Assembly: GCF_002270355.1 (NCBI RefSeq)
Contig: NZ_NJFZ01000004.1
Span: 124,001 to 188,000, forward strand
DNA length: 64,000 nucleotides
From: Flectobacillus sp. BAB-3569
GTDB lineage: Bacteria > Bacteroidota > Bacteroidia > Cytophagales > Spirosomataceae
Direction of reading: 5' to 3'
Part shown: piece after piece, positions 45,456 through 54,973 of the stretch
Position numbering within the stretch: position 1 is the first letter of the stretch
How the letters are laid out: the number at the start of each line of letters is the position of its first letter
The notes under the pieces: model-generated
The model's database searches: none
Told to the model about the DNA's origin: nothing
Seen by the model: the letters and a program-made list of their open reading frames with translations, nothing else
Made by a program: the position numbers and the translations under genes

Positions 45456-45881
45456 ATGGGACGTGTACTTGCAGTAGATTATGGAACCAAGCGTGTCGGG
45501 CTAGCTGTGACTGACCCGCTCAAAATTATTGCATCGGCTTTGGATACAGTACATTCAAAAGATGTTATACAATATTTGATAGATTATTCAAAGAAAGAGG
45601 AAGTAGAATGTTTTGTGGTAGGAATGCCAGTACATTTGGACGGCTCAGACACCAATAATACTGTACATGTAAAGACTTTTGTGAAACATTTACAAAAAGC
45701 TTTTCCAGAAACCCCCATTCATTTACATGATGAGCGTTTTACGTCGCGCATGGCTTTACAGTCAATGATTATTGGAGGTGCTTCTAAGAAAGATAGAAGT
45801 CAGAAAGGTAACATTGATAAGGTATCTGCCACTATTATTTTACAATCTTTTATGGAGAAGATGTCGTTTGGTGGGCTATAA
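45456..45881 (+). CDS. ruvX: RuvX/YqgF family Holliday junction resolvase-like nuclease
   Basis: A 141-residue RNase H-fold protein: GRVLAVDYGTKRVGLAVTDP with the first catalytic Asp, VECFVVGMPVHLDGSDTNNT in the middle, and IHLHDERFTSRMALQSMIIG with the second acidic site. DKVSATIILQSFME is the C-terminal Asp/Ser-Ala motif. The family (YqgF/RuvX) is essential in many bacteria and takes part in 16S rRNA 5' processing; a resolvase function is also proposed. Normal length. Single gene. Confidence 0.93.
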   Translation: MGRVLAVDYGTKRVGLAVTDPLKIIASALDTVHSKDVIQYLIDYSKKEEVECFVVGMPVHLDGSDTNNTVHVKTFVKHLQKAFPETPIHLHDERFTSRMALQSMIIGGASKKDRSQKGNIDKVSATIILQSFMEKMSFGGL

Positions 45882-45898
45882 AATTTAGGGAATTAAGG

Positions 45899-45914
45899 TT
45901 GAGTGAATGGGTGA
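45899..45914 (+). repeat. 8-bp tandem repeat, TTGAGTGA type, copy near ruvX
   Basis: TTGAGTGA and ATGGGTGA in exact 8-base phase, the same unit as at 3977-4011. Confidence 0.5.
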
Positions 45915-45933
45915 TGCACCATACATTTCACCA

Positions 45934-45957
45934 GTAGAGAAGCAAAGTATTGCGTCT
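45934..45957. repeat. Dispersed palindromic repeat (GTAGAGACGC type), copy 3
   Basis: GTAGAGAAGCAAAGTATTGC followed by GTCT is a degenerate palindrome related to the two copies near 4.0-4.15 kb. As there, an 8-bp tandem lies before it and a terminator after it. Confidence 0.55.
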
Positions 45958-45973
45958 GAAAATGTATCATTTA

Positions 45974-46016
45974 TCAAAAAAAGCGCTCGAAAATTGTTTT
46001 TCGAGCGCTTTTTTAT
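45974..46016. terminator. Bidirectional terminator after ruvX
   Basis: A 13-bp stem (AAGCGCTCGAAAA with its complement) flanked by seven A and six T lies between convergent genes. The surrounding ATCAAAAAAAGCG sequence also appears at the 4.07-kb terminator. Confidence 0.85.
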
Positions 46017-46064
46017 GCTTGGAGAATAGTCCTAATTTGAACCTTAGGAACGCCTCCTGTTTAC

Positions 46065-46880
46065 TTATTTCTGAACCACTTTTGCAAATCTGTGGTAGAA
46101 AGGAGTTTTACTATTAGAATCTTTAGGCATGTATTTACCAGTAATAATTGGCACATACATTACACGACGACGAGAAGCTTCACCAAAGTTTGGAGATACT
46201 TCCACGCGATGCCACAAACGACCATCGTGTACAGTCAAGTCACCAGCATTGATATCAAACCCAACTTCACGAGCATCTGGTGTGTGGTCGATAAACTGTT
46301 TTTTACCGAACAACAACTTCAACACACTTTGGTTTTGAGTACCAGGCAATACTCTCAAGCCACCGTTTGACATAGGGCAATCATCCAAGTGAATACCCAC
46401 GTTGAGCATAGGAAGGATTTTTTGTCCCAAGAACAAATCGCGAGGGCTGTCTGTATGCCATCCCATCTGAGAGAACTTCGAGTTTTGAGCGTTGATATAA
46501 TGGTTAAATACAAGACCATCTTTTTCGTTCTCGCTGATACGTCCATCGTAAGGTGCTAATAATTCAATCAACAACTGCAAACGAGGGTCTTTCACTAATT
46601 CGCCCAATACTTTACTATACTTGTTAGTAAAGCACATACGCTGAATCATCTTGTCCCCATTTTCGTTCTTCCCGAACTTCAGCGGAATACCATTGATTTT
46701 TTCAACACCTTCGTCAAGCCATTGCTTTTCGATTTTTTGCAACTCGCTGATGAAAAGTTTTACTGTATCTTGATTTATGAAGTTTTTGAACTGAATAATT
46801 CCATATTTGCGGAAATATTCCTTTTGTTCATCGGTTAACTTCTCACCGAGGGTGAAGGTTTTATTCTCAAACTTTACCAT
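46065..46880 (-). CDS. Phytanoyl-CoA dioxygenase (PhyH) family protein
   Basis: A 271-residue protein with the double-stranded beta-helix of Fe(II)/2-oxoglutarate dioxygenases. GWHTDSPRD carries the His-x-Asp pair near residues 145-147. HDGRLWHRVEVSPN holds the distal His, and EASRRRVMYVPIITG has the Arg expected to bind 2-oxoglutarate. YFRKYGIIQFKNFINQDTVK at the N-terminus is the typical family opening. Substrate unknown. The protein is cytosolic and stands alone. The 377-base region before it contains no gene but a possible relic. Confidence 0.87.
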   Translation of the reverse strand: MVKFENKTFTLGEKLTDEQKEYFRKYGIIQFKNFINQDTVKLFISELQKIEKQWLDEGVEKINGIPLKFGKNENGDKMIQRMCFTNKYSKVLGELVKDPRLQLLIELLAPYDGRISENEKDGLVFNHYINAQNSKFSQMGWHTDSPRDLFLGQKILPMLNVGIHLDDCPMSNGGLRVLPGTQNQSVLKLLFGKKQFIDHTPDAREVGFDINAGDLTVHDGRLWHRVEVSPNFGEASRRRVMYVPIITGKYMPKDSNSKTPFYHRFAKVVQK

Positions 46881-47257
46881 TTCTAAAATTGTACAAAATA
46901 AAGTTTAACGTTTTGATCTCATGGTTAGCGTGTGTGGTTGGGCAGAACTACAAACGCAATTTTTTAAGTGGTTATTTTAGCGTAAATGTATTTGCTAAAA
47001 CATTGCAAATTAAAAGAATGTAATGAAACTTTAAACGTTTTGTAATATTTTTATTATTATAGCCAGAAAAAATTACATTAATTTAGAGAAATATCTAATT
47101 CGGCGGTAACTCCCTCTGTACTTGGTGGATTAGTAAAACAAATATAAGTTATATTATCAAATAAAAATATTAAAGGTATTAAGAATGGTAACTATACTGG
47201 ATTATTGGATTTAAGTAATTTTTCAGGTATTACTATTCCAAATTGATAGACTTATTC
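46881..47257. other. Intergenic region with a possible gene relic
   Basis: No intact gene is visible in 377 AT-rich bases. On the plus strand one frame from 47082 to a TGA at 47244-47246 reads like protein, including SAVTPSVLGGLVKQI and later GNYTGLLDLSNFSGITIPN, but it has an in-frame TAA at 47145-47147 and no start codon. It may be the C-terminal remnant of a decayed gene, or chance. Confidence 0.25.
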
Positions 47258-48457
47258 TTAAAAACGTTTCAATGCCATTTCAGATACCGTTTGTCCAATC
47301 GATAACGACGAGGTTGCAGCTGGCGATGGTGCATTTAGGATATTGATCACTTTTGTATCTTCGATAATCGAGAAATCGTCGAGTAGACCTCCTTCTCTGT
47401 CACAAGCTTGGGCTCTCACTCCTGCCCCACCTTCAATCAAATCACTTTCTTGAATATCTGGAATAAGCTCTTGGAGTGCTTTGGTAAAGGCTGCCTTTGA
47501 GAAACTACGGTACATTTCACCTAAACCTGTTTCCCAATATTTCATTGCTACCTTCTGGAAGCCTGGCCAAGTGAGCGTTTCATAAAGTTCTTTCGCATTG
47601 ATATCCATCTTTTTATATCCTTCACGACGGAATGCTAATACGGCATTTGGACCAGCCTCGATACCACCACGCATCATACGAGTAAAGTGAACGCCCAAGA
47701 AAGGAAAATTAGGATCTGGTACTGGATAAATGAGGTTTTTTACCAAATAGTGTTTTTCTGGGCGGATTTTGTAATACTCACCACGGAATGGAATAATTCG
47801 AACGTTGATAGGATTTTCTTGTGACATCTGGGCTACTTTGTCAGAATACAAACCACCACAATTTATCACTAATTTGGTCTCGTAAGTATTTCGTTCGGTT
47901 TTAACGATAGACAAAGAATGTCCTTTTGTTATTCCTGTTACCTTCTCTCCAAAATTTAATTCTGCACCATAGCTACGAAGTTTTTCTGCGTATTTTTCGC
48001 TTACCACCTTGTAGTCAACAATACCTGTCTGAGGTACCCACATACCTTCTACACTCGTAACATAAGGTTCGTATTCTTTTACCTCTTGTGCTGAAATTTT
48101 ACGTAATCCTTCCAAGCCGTTTTGCTGACCACGCACATAAAGGTTATTCAATAATGGACGTTGTTCTTCGTTAGTTGCCACCACAACCTTTCCTGTAATT
48201 TCGAAAGGTATTTCCTCCTTTTCACAAAAATCAATCAGCATATTATAGCCACGAATACAATTAGTAGCTTTTAGTGACCCTGGTTTATAATACAAACCTG
48301 AGTGAATTACACCCGAGTTGTTACCTGTTTGATGTTTGGCTACCTCTGTCTCTTTTTCTAATACCAAAACCTTCAAATCAGGTCGTTGTTCTTTTATTTT
48401 GAGTGCCGTTGCCAAACCAACGATTCCGCCACCAATTACTATAATATCTTGTTGCAT
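47258..48457 (-). CDS. lhgO: L-2-hydroxyglutarate oxidase
   Basis: The start at 48457 gives a 399-residue DAO-superfamily flavoprotein beginning MQQDIIVIGGGIVGLATAL (FAD dinucleotide-binding GxGxxG). KHQTGNNSGVIHSGLYYKPG is the signature of LhgO/L2HGDH-type proteins. FRGEYYKIRP and HFTRMMRGGIEAGPNAVLAF are also conserved, and the C-terminus has DFSIIEDTKVINILNAPSPA. The enzyme oxidises L-2-hydroxyglutarate to 2-oxoglutarate and feeds electrons to the membrane. An in-frame ATG at 48493 adds 12 residues but lies inside a TATCTTTG -7 element at 48491-48498, so it is unlikely to be used. Single gene. Confidence 0.9.
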   Translation of the reverse strand: MQQDIIVIGGGIVGLATALKIKEQRPDLKVLVLEKETEVAKHQTGNNSGVIHSGLYYKPGSLKATNCIRGYNMLIDFCEKEEIPFEITGKVVVATNEEQRPLLNNLYVRGQQNGLEGLRKISAQEVKEYEPYVTSVEGMWVPQTGIVDYKVVSEKYAEKLRSYGAELNFGEKVTGITKGHSLSIVKTERNTYETKLVINCGGLYSDKVAQMSQENPINVRIIPFRGEYYKIRPEKHYLVKNLIYPVPDPNFPFLGVHFTRMMRGGIEAGPNAVLAFRREGYKKMDINAKELYETLTWPGFQKVAMKYWETGLGEMYRSFSKAAFTKALQELIPDIQESDLIEGGAGVRAQACDREGGLLDDFSIIEDTKVINILNAPSPAATSSLSIGQTVSEMALKRF

Positions 48458-48490
48458 TGTCAATATCTTATGATTTTTTTTAACAGACCA

Positions 48491-48498
48491 CAAAGATA
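48491..48498 (-). promoter_or_regulatory. -7 element for lhgO
   Basis: TATCTTTG on the minus strand, 33 bases before the chosen lhgO start. It abuts the terminator of the upstream lipoprotein gene. No matching TTG is visible. Confidence 0.4.
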
Positions 48499-48533
48499 CA
48501 AAAAGACCCGTAAGGTTTTTATTCTTACGGGCT
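48499..48533 (-). terminator. Terminator after the lipoprotein gene
   Basis: An 8-9 bp stem (CCCGTAAG with CTTACGGG), 9-base loop, followed by CTTTTTG on the minus strand. Confidence 0.7.
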
Positions 48534-48561
48534 TATATCATGTGCATTCGAGCGATATATC

Positions 48562-49011
48562 TTAAATTTTCAATTTCAATTTACTCGAACTCGATTCAAT
48601 TTCTAGCTCATCGCTAGTAAGGGTCTCTATAGCATACGTAATAGGCGATCCAACGCCTATTTGAGTACTAATAGCATTTCCATCTGAACTAAGCACCCAT
48701 TCTCCCTGAAGAGAGGTATTAGCCGATGCCAGTACAAAAGTACCATCAGACTTGAAGGTATAAGTAAACTTAGCATAGTCAGAAGAAAGACCTATCCCAT
48801 CTTTCACAGAATAATTTGTGAAAGTAGAGCCATCGGGATTTTTGGTCACATATAAATAAAACTTCCAAGTTTTATCTACTAATAGCTTCTTTCTTGCGTT
48901 TATTAACTGAAGCGAAGCGATTGTTTCGGCATTGGGACTGATTGCTTCGTCGCAACTTTGCGCCGATAGCATTCCGAAGAATAATGATAGTGATAAATAT
49001 AGCTTTTTCAT
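48562..49011 (-). CDS. Small lipoprotein, lipocalin-like
   Basis: The start at 49011 gives MKKLYLSLSLFFGMLSAQSC, a lipoprotein signal with Cys near residue 20. The mature part of about 130 residues has the pattern KTWKFYLYVTKNPDGST, YTFKSDGTFVLAS, GEWVLSSDGNAI, then a short terminal strand ELEIESSSSKLKLKI. This W-x-x, F-x-x-D-G-T, G-x-W plan is that of the small lipocalin-like lipoproteins in Bacteroidota, and resembles the gene at 17090-17554. Function unknown. It is divergent from the OmpA gene. Confidence 0.62.
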   Translation of the reverse strand: MKKLYLSLSLFFGMLSAQSCDEAISPNAETIASLQLINARKKLLVDKTWKFYLYVTKNPDGSTFTNYSVKDGIGLSSDYAKFTYTFKSDGTFVLASANTSLQGEWVLSSDGNAISTQIGVGSPITYAIETLTSDELEIESSSSKLKLKI

Positions 49012-49134
49012 CCTATGTTCTCTCAAAAGATTGAAATAGTTAAATTAGTTTGCAAAGAGAAAACGTAAAATAAGCATTTTGAAATATATTTTTCATTAAA
49101 ATTGCTCAACTTCTATTAAACATTATTTTAAATC

Positions 49135-49959
49135 ATGAAAAACACACTCCTCAAAACCTCACTTATGGGTTTGTTCTGTCTTATTTCAACGTTCATTTTT
49201 TCGCAAGGAATGAAAGAACCTGCCAAGAAATACCAAGTTAAAATAAGAGTTTATGACAAAGAAACCCAAGAGGAACTCACAGGTGCTTATCTTAAATTGA
49301 TCAATTTAACCAAAAACAAATTAGCAGATTCAACCGTCGTGCTCGATGGATATGCCACCTTTACGCTTGAAAGAGGTTTTGATTATGATATTGTTGGGCA
49401 ACGCACGAGATATTTAACCAAAAGAGCCAATTTCAACGCAGCTTGTTATTTACAAGACCCTCAAAAAGTATTTTGTATTGCAGGTATTGAAATTGAAAAT
49501 ATGTCGAGAATGGGCGGTGGAACAGACCTCATAGAAGGAGCCATCGGAATGAAGCGTATCAAATTGAACGACGTTTTCAAAGTTGAAAATATTCATTATG
49601 ACTTTAACAAGGCAAATATCCGACCTGATGCTGCCAAAGAATTAGATAAGTTAATTCAATTATTAACCGATAATGCTGGCATTAGTGTTGAGCTCGGCTC
49701 GCATACCGATAGTCGAGCTGGTGCTGACTACAACATAAGCCTTTCACAAAAAAGAGCCGAAGCTGCTGTGGAATATATTGTAAATCATGGAAAAATAGCG
49801 AGGACTCGTATTTCGGCAAAAGGATATGGTGAAAGCCAATTAATCAACAAATGTGCTGATGGGGTAAATTGCAGTGAAGTAGAACACGCAGCAAACCGTC
49901 GTACAGAGATAAAAATTACAGGATATGCCGTTAATGGTGTTCCAATTGATATAAAGTAG
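49135..49959 (+). CDS. OmpA-family outer membrane protein
   Basis: A 274-residue protein. It has a signal peptide (MKNTLLKTSLMGLFCLISTF, ending near IFSQG). The first half (about 30-140) has beta-sandwich-like strands (YQVKIRVYDKETQEELTGAY) and resembles the CNA-B/carboxypeptidase-like domains. The C-terminal half is the OmpA peptidoglycan-binding domain: IHYDFNKANIRPDAAKELDK, VELGSHTDSRAGADYNISLS, KRAEAAVEYIVNHGKIARTR and AKGYGESQLINKCADGVNC, then ANRRTEI. The Asp and Arg that bind diaminopimelate are present. It likely tethers the outer membrane to peptidoglycan. The upstream lipoprotein is divergent. Confidence 0.9.
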   Translation: MKNTLLKTSLMGLFCLISTFIFSQGMKEPAKKYQVKIRVYDKETQEELTGAYLKLINLTKNKLADSTVVLDGYATFTLERGFDYDIVGQRTRYLTKRANFNAACYLQDPQKVFCIAGIEIENMSRMGGGTDLIEGAIGMKRIKLNDVFKVENIHYDFNKANIRPDAAKELDKLIQLLTDNAGISVELGSHTDSRAGADYNISLSQKRAEAAVEYIVNHGKIARTRISAKGYGESQLINKCADGVNCSEVEHAANRRTEIKITGYAVNGVPIDIK

Positions 49960-50007
49960 GAAGACTCTACAGGCTCAGGATTACAGAAGATGTTGAGGCA
50001 TTTCAAA

Positions 50008-50075
50008 AAGAAAGCACCGTAAGTGCGACATTGTCCAACATTGTGGGATGGTTGTCACACCTACGGTGCTTTTAC
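50008..50075. terminator. Terminator after the OmpA gene
   Basis: Outer stem AAAGCACCGTA with TACGGTGCTTT and an inner GTG-GACA/TGTC-CAC stem around a central loop. TTTT follows on the plus strand. Confidence 0.65.
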
Positions 50076-50134
50076 TATATAAAACGAGTTGTGCCTAAGC
50101 ATATTTAATGCTTAACACTTTCAACTCTTCAATA

Positions 50135-53100
50135 TTAAAGCGTACGCTTAACTTCTTTCATTTCGTAACATTCGATGATATCACCTTCTTGAATATCGTT
50201 GAAGTTTTTGATAGAAAGACCACATTCGTATCCAAATTTCACTTCAGCTACATCATCTTTGTAACGTTTCAAAGCAGAGATTTCGCCTTCGTGAACTACT
50301 ACGAAGTCACGTACTACGCGGATTTTGTTATTACGTTTAACGTTACCTTCCAATACGTAACATCCTGCAACAGTACCCACTTTCGAGATTTTGAATACAT
50401 CACGAACTTCGATATTAGCCGTAACTGATTCTTCGAATGTAGGAGCCAATAAACCTTCCATAGCATCACGAATTTCGTCGATTGCTTGGTAGATTACTGA
50501 GTAAGTACGGATTTCGATTTGTTCAGTTTCAGCTAAGCGACGAGCGTTTGTACTTGGACGTACTTGGAATGCCACGATAACGGCATCGGCAGCAGAAGCC
50601 AACAATACGTCTGACTCGGATACTTGACCAACACCTTTGTGGATAATACGTACTTGTACTTCTTCTGTCGAAAGCTTCAATAATGAATCTGATAACGCTT
50701 CTACTGAACCGTCCACGTCACCTTTAACAATAACGTTAAGTTCTTTAAATGTACCGATTGCTTTACGACGACCGATTTCTTCGAGTGTAATGTGCTTACG
50801 AGTACGCAACGATTGTTCGCGAATAATTTGCTCACGTTTGTTCGCAATTTCACGAGCATCGCGCTCATTTTCCATTACATTCAATTTATCACCTGCTGCT
50901 GGAGCACCACTCAAGCCCAATACCTGTACAGGAATAGCTGGGCCAGCTTCTTTCAATTTCTTTCCGCGATAATCAAACATTGCTTTTACACGACCGTAGT
51001 GTGCACCAGCCAACATCATATCACCAACACGAAGCGTACCTGCTTGAACCAAGATATTGGCTACATAACCACGACCTTTGTCCAAAGAAGCTTCGACAAC
51101 AGTACCAACGGCACGTTTGTTTGGATTCGCTTTTAATTCTAGTAATTCAGCTTCTAGTAATACTTTTTCAAGTAATTCGTTGACACCCATACCTGATTTA
51201 GAAGAGATTTCTTGAGATTGGTATTTACCACCCCATTCTTCTACCAAGATGTTACGAGCCGCTAATTGCTCACGTACTCTATCAGTATTAGCACCAGGCT
51301 TATCTACTTTAGAGAATGCAAATACAATTGGCACACCTGCTACCATTGCGTGGTTGATAGCTTCTTCCGTTTGAGGCATTACAGCATCATCGGCAGCAAT
51401 CACAATAATGGCAACGTCAGTAACTTTAGCACCACGAGCACGCATCGCTGTAAAGGCTTCGTGACCAGGAGTATCTAAGAAAGTAATACGACGACCATCT
51501 TCTTGTTTTACAGAGTAAGCACCAATGTGCTGAGTAATACCACCTGCTTCACCAGCGGCAACTTTAGCACGACGGATGTAGTCGAGCAAGGAAGTTTTAC
51601 CGTGGTCAACGTGACCCATAATCGTTACGATTGGTGCACGCATTTCTAAAGTTTCAGGAGCATCTGCTTCTTCTTGAAGGGCCGCTTCAACTTCTTCCTC
51701 AGCTGATACAAATTGTACTTCAAAGTCAAACTCCTCAGCAATAATGGCAATAATATCTGCTTCGAGACGCTGGTTGATTGAAACGAACATTCCCAAACTC
51801 ATACAAGTAGAGATAACTTCGTTTACAGAAACATCCATCAAAGATGCTAACTCGCTAGCAGAAATAAATTCAGTAACTTTAAGAATTTTTGCTTCTTCCT
51901 CTTCACGCATTTGGCGTTTTTCTTCACGCTCGGCACGAACTTTACGTTTTTCGCGACGTTCTTTTGCACCAAAGTTTGCTTTTGAGGTTTGTCCTTGAAG
52001 ACGAGCCATAGTCGCTTTGATTTGTTCCTGAATTTGTTTGTCAGAAACTTCCTCTTTTTCGTCCTTCTTAGGCTTCTTCTTGTTGTTATTATTGTTACTG
52101 TTGTTGTTATTATTATTGTTATTGTGGTTATGGTTGTTGTTACCACCTCCAGAATTTGGTCCTTGAGGTTTTTTATTACCATCCCCAGGCTTACTTGGTT
52201 CGTCTTTCTTAGGACGCGGAGCACCCTTTTCGTTACGGATTTCTGCTTCAGTAACCTTTTCAGCAGGCTTAATACGTTTACGTTTCTTCTTATTTTTGTT
52301 ATTAGAAGAACGAGGCTGTTCTACTGGTAATTCAATTTTACCTAATACAGTTAAGCCTTTTAGGGTTTCTCCTTTAGCTTCAATTAGCTCGATATTTCTA
52401 TCTGTAGGAACCTCATCATAACGCTTTGGCTGTGGCTTAGGCTGTTGTGGCTGTTGCACAGGATTTTGCAGTTTGTTTTGATTTGACTGATTATTGTTAG
52501 GCTTTTGGCCTTGTTGATTCTGTTGGTTGTTGCGTTGTTGATTCGCTTGCTGGTTGTGCTGTTGCGGGCGATTGCCTTGTTGCACTTGAGCTTGAGGTTG
52601 TGCCTTTACTTCAGCAGCAGTAGGCGTTTCGGTTTTAGCTACAGGTTGAGACTGTGGCTCTGGCTGTTTTTTCTCTTCTACCACTGGAGCAGGTTCAGCT
52701 TTAACTATTGGGTTTTCTTCAGCAATTACTTTTTTACTTTCAACAACTACCTCCTCTTTAGGAGTATTCTCATTCTGTGTCGGCGCTACTACTACTGGTA
52801 ATTCAGCTTTTGGTTCAGTGGTAGTCGGGGTTGGCGCTACTGGAGCTGGCGTTTCTGTAGGAGCTGCTATTGGTTGTGGTACCTCAGGCGCTTTGGTTTC
52901 AACTACAGGCGTTTCAACAATAACACTTTCAACTTTAGGTTCTGGTTTTGGTTCAACAGGAGGTGTTACTGGCTTTGGAGGCACAGGATTTCCTTTTCCG
53001 TCTAACTCAATTTTTCCTAATACTTTGAAAGTTACCTCTGCACGAGCTGAGATTTTCTCTGGCTCTGTAGAAGGTACTACCTCTTTGGGTTTATCTTCTG

Positions 53101-53407
53101 CTTTTCCTGCATCACTTGCTCCTTCACGGAAGTATAAAGGCATACCATCATCCTGTTTTTTAGGACTTGGTGCTGGTGCTTCCTCTACTACTTTTGGTAC
53201 AACTGGTGCTGCTGGTTGCATACCTTCGAGTAAGCTATCATTGCGATATTCTTTCGCCAATAATTTTAGCTGCTCGAAATTCAACTTGGTATTGGGGTTG
53301 TTATCAACCTTGTGACCTTTGGCAGAGAGATATTGAACAATGGTTGAGATTCCCACGTTAATCTGCTTTGCCACAAGGCTCAAACGCATCATTTTATCTT
53401 CTGCCAT
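50135..53407 (-). CDS. infB: Translation initiation factor IF-2
   Basis: A 1090-residue IF-2. The N-terminus has an IF2_N helical domain ([20 protein letters not shown]). It is followed by about 430 residues of low complexity: Pro/Glu/Val-rich, then Gln/Asn-rich with long Asn runs, then Lys/Arg-rich. The G domain has [31 protein letters not shown] and, in place of the usual N-K-x-[13 protein letters not shown]. The C-terminal domains include [20 protein letters not shown] and the final [22 protein letters not shown]-2 brings fMet-tRNA to the 30S subunit. It is the last gene of a rimP-nusA-infB unit; the long disordered region is typical of Bacteroidota. Confidence 0.96.
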   Translation of the reverse strand: MAEDKMMRLSLVAKQINVGISTIVQYLSAKGHKVDNNPNTKLNFEQLKLLAKEYRNDSLLEGMQPAAPVVPKVVEEAPAPSPKKQDDGMPLYFREGASDAGKAEDKPKEVVPSTEPEKISARAEVTFKVLGKIELDGKGNPVPPKPVTPPVEPKPEPKVESVIVETPVVETKAPEVPQPIAAPTETPAPVAPTPTTTEPKAELPVVVAPTQNENTPKEEVVVESKKVIAEENPIVKAEPAPVVEEKKQPEPQSQPVAKTETPTAAEVKAQPQAQVQQGNRPQQHNQQANQQRNNQQNQQGQKPNNNQSNQNKLQNPVQQPQQPKPQPKRYDEVPTDRNIELIEAKGETLKGLTVLGKIELPVEQPRSSNNKNKKKRKRIKPAEKVTEAEIRNEKGAPRPKKDEPSKPGDGNKKPQGPNSGGGNNNHNHNNNNNNNNSNNNNNKKKPKKDEKEEVSDKQIQEQIKATMARLQGQTSKANFGAKERREKRKVRAEREEKRQMREEEEAKILKVTEFISASELASLMDVSVNEVISTCMSLGMFVSINQRLEADIIAIIAEEFDFEVQFVSAEEEVEAALQEEADAPETLEMRAPIVTIMGHVDHGKTSLLDYIRRAKVAAGEAGGITQHIGAYSVKQEDGRRITFLDTPGHEAFTAMRARGAKVTDVAIIVIAADDAVMPQTEEAINHAMVAGVPIVFAFSKVDKPGANTDRVREQLAARNILVEEWGGKYQSQEISSKSGMGVNELLEKVLLEAELLELKANPNKRAVGTVVEASLDKGRGYVANILVQAGTLRVGDMMLAGAHYGRVKAMFDYRGKKLKEAGPAIPVQVLGLSGAPAAGDKLNVMENERDAREIANKREQIIREQSLRTRKHITLEEIGRRKAIGTFKELNVIVKGDVDGSVEALSDSLLKLSTEEVQVRIIHKGVGQVSESDVLLASAADAVIVAFQVRPSTNARRLAETEQIEIRTYSVIYQAIDEIRDAMEGLLAPTFEESVTANIEVRDVFKISKVGTVAGCYVLEGNVKRNNKIRVVRDFVVVHEGEISALKRYKDDVAEVKFGYECGLSIKNFNDIQEGDIIECYEMKEVKRTL

Positions 53408-53521
53408 ACTTTTGCTTATCTCCTTTTCTATAATACTAATTGATTAATGTTATGAATGTTTCTGTTTTGTCTGCATTTTCATCAAATAGAAACCTATTTG
53501 AGAAAACCTGTTGACCGGATT

Positions 53522-53618
53522 GAATGATAGAATAGTTTTGAATTGAGTAAATGATATGCTCAAGCCGAAGCTTGAAGTTTTCGAACAACTATTCTATCAT
53601 TCTATCATTCACTCAATC
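53522..53618. repeat. Palindromic element with 8-bp tandem arms, infB-nusA spacer
   Basis: The right arm is AACTATTC, TATCATTC, TATCATTC, ACTCAATC in exact 8-base phase (53587-53618). The left arm (53522-53537) is perfectly complementary over 16 bases to 53587-53602. The core holds the hairpin TCAAGC-CGAA-GCTTGA. It lies in the nusA-infB spacer. Confidence 0.65.
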
Positions 53619-53622
53619 AATC

Positions 53623-54870
53623 TTATTCAAACTCAGAACGTAAAATAGACAGTACTTCGTTCACTGTCTCTTCTTCCAATTCAGTACGACGAACAAGTTC
53701 TTCGCTACTCAATTTAAGTACTTGCTTGGCTGTATCTAGACCAATACGGTGAAGTTCTTCCAAGATCCAGTCTTCGATTTCGTCTGAGAATTCTGTCAAA
53801 TCCACATCCTCATCGTCTACTTCTTCTTGTTTGATATCACGGTACACGTCTAGCTCGTAACCTACTAGCTTACCCGCAAGCTTAATATTTTGTCCACCTT
53901 TACCAATTGCCAAAGACACTTGATCTGGCTGTAAATACACCGCAATACGTTTACGCTCTTTATCGATGTTCATCGAGCTTACTTTAGCTGGGCTAAGCGC
54001 ACGCGCTACCAACAACTCAAGGTTTTCGGTATAGTTGATTACATCGATATTTTCGTTCTGTAATTCACGAACAATTCCGTGAATACGCGAACCTTTCATA
54101 CCTACACAAGCTCCTACTGGATCGATGCGATCATCATAAGATTCAACAGCTACTTTAGCACGTTCGCCTGGCTCACGTACAATTCTGCGAATCATGATTT
54201 GACCATCATAGATTTCAGGGATTTCTTGCTCAAATAATCTTTCCAAAAATACTGGAGAAGTACGAGACAAAATGATTTTTGGCGTACCATTATTCATTTC
54301 TACACGGTGGATAACCGCACGTACTGGCTCACCTTTTTTGTAGCGATCCTTAGAAATCATTTCTGCTTTAGGCAAAATCAATTCATTCTTTTCTGCATCA
54401 GAAATGATTAATTCTTTACCAACAATTTGGTAAACATCGCCAGAAACCATCTCACCTACCAAGTCTTTGTACTTGTCGTAAAGACTTTCTTTTTCAAGGT
54501 CTTTAACCTTTTGGATTAGGGTTTGACGAGCCGTTTGAACTATACGGCGACCAAAGTCTTCTAGCTTCACCAATTCAGCCACCTCTTCGCCAATTTCGAA
54601 GTCAGGCTGGATTTTACGAGCTTCTTCCAATGGAATTTTGTCATAGTCCCAAATATCTTCTGAGTTGTCATCGACAATCTCGCGGGTACGCCACATTTCT
54701 AAGTCCCCGCTTTCCGGGTTGATGATTACATCGAAGTTGGCATCTGTTCCGTATTTTTTACGAATCATCGTACGAAACACCTCTTCCAACACCTTAATCA
54801 TCGTCGGGCGGTCAACGCTTTTCTCTTTGGCAAAATCCGCAAACGACGCTATTAACTCTGCACTATTCAT
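53623..54870 (-). CDS. nusA: Transcription termination/antitermination factor NusA
   Basis: A 415-residue NusA: N-terminal domain (TMIKVLEEVFRTMIRKKYGT), S1 domain (EMVSGDVYQIVGKELIISDA), and two KH domains (PVGACVGMKGSRIHGIVREL, VSLAIGKGGQNIKLAGKLVG). A short acidic linker (DDEDVDLTEFSDEIED) leads to a C-terminal helical repeat. It binds RNA polymerase and RNA to control pausing and termination. It lies between rimP and infB, the common operon order. Confidence 0.96.
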   Translation of the reverse strand: MNSAELIASFADFAKEKSVDRPTMIKVLEEVFRTMIRKKYGTDANFDVIINPESGDLEMWRTREIVDDNSEDIWDYDKIPLEEARKIQPDFEIGEEVAELVKLEDFGRRIVQTARQTLIQKVKDLEKESLYDKYKDLVGEMVSGDVYQIVGKELIISDAEKNELILPKAEMISKDRYKKGEPVRAVIHRVEMNNGTPKIILSRTSPVFLERLFEQEIPEIYDGQIMIRRIVREPGERAKVAVESYDDRIDPVGACVGMKGSRIHGIVRELQNENIDVINYTENLELLVARALSPAKVSSMNIDKERKRIAVYLQPDQVSLAIGKGGQNIKLAGKLVGYELDVYRDIKQEEVDDEDVDLTEFSDEIEDWILEELHRIGLDTAKQVLKLSSEELVRRTELEEETVNEVLSILRSEFE

Positions 54871-54973
54871 TGGTTCATAATTTTTAATGATTGAATAACT
54901 TGACAGAAAAGACTCTGGAGTGTTGAATTATTACTAATTCGCTCAACAAGTTCTACGCCAAGCAACGCAGCCA

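Noticed and set aside
51989-53361. Several open frames on the plus strand opposite infB
   Set aside because: They arise from the low-complexity Pro/Glu, Gln/Asn and Lys repeats of IF-2 read on the other strand; they lack domains and translation signals.
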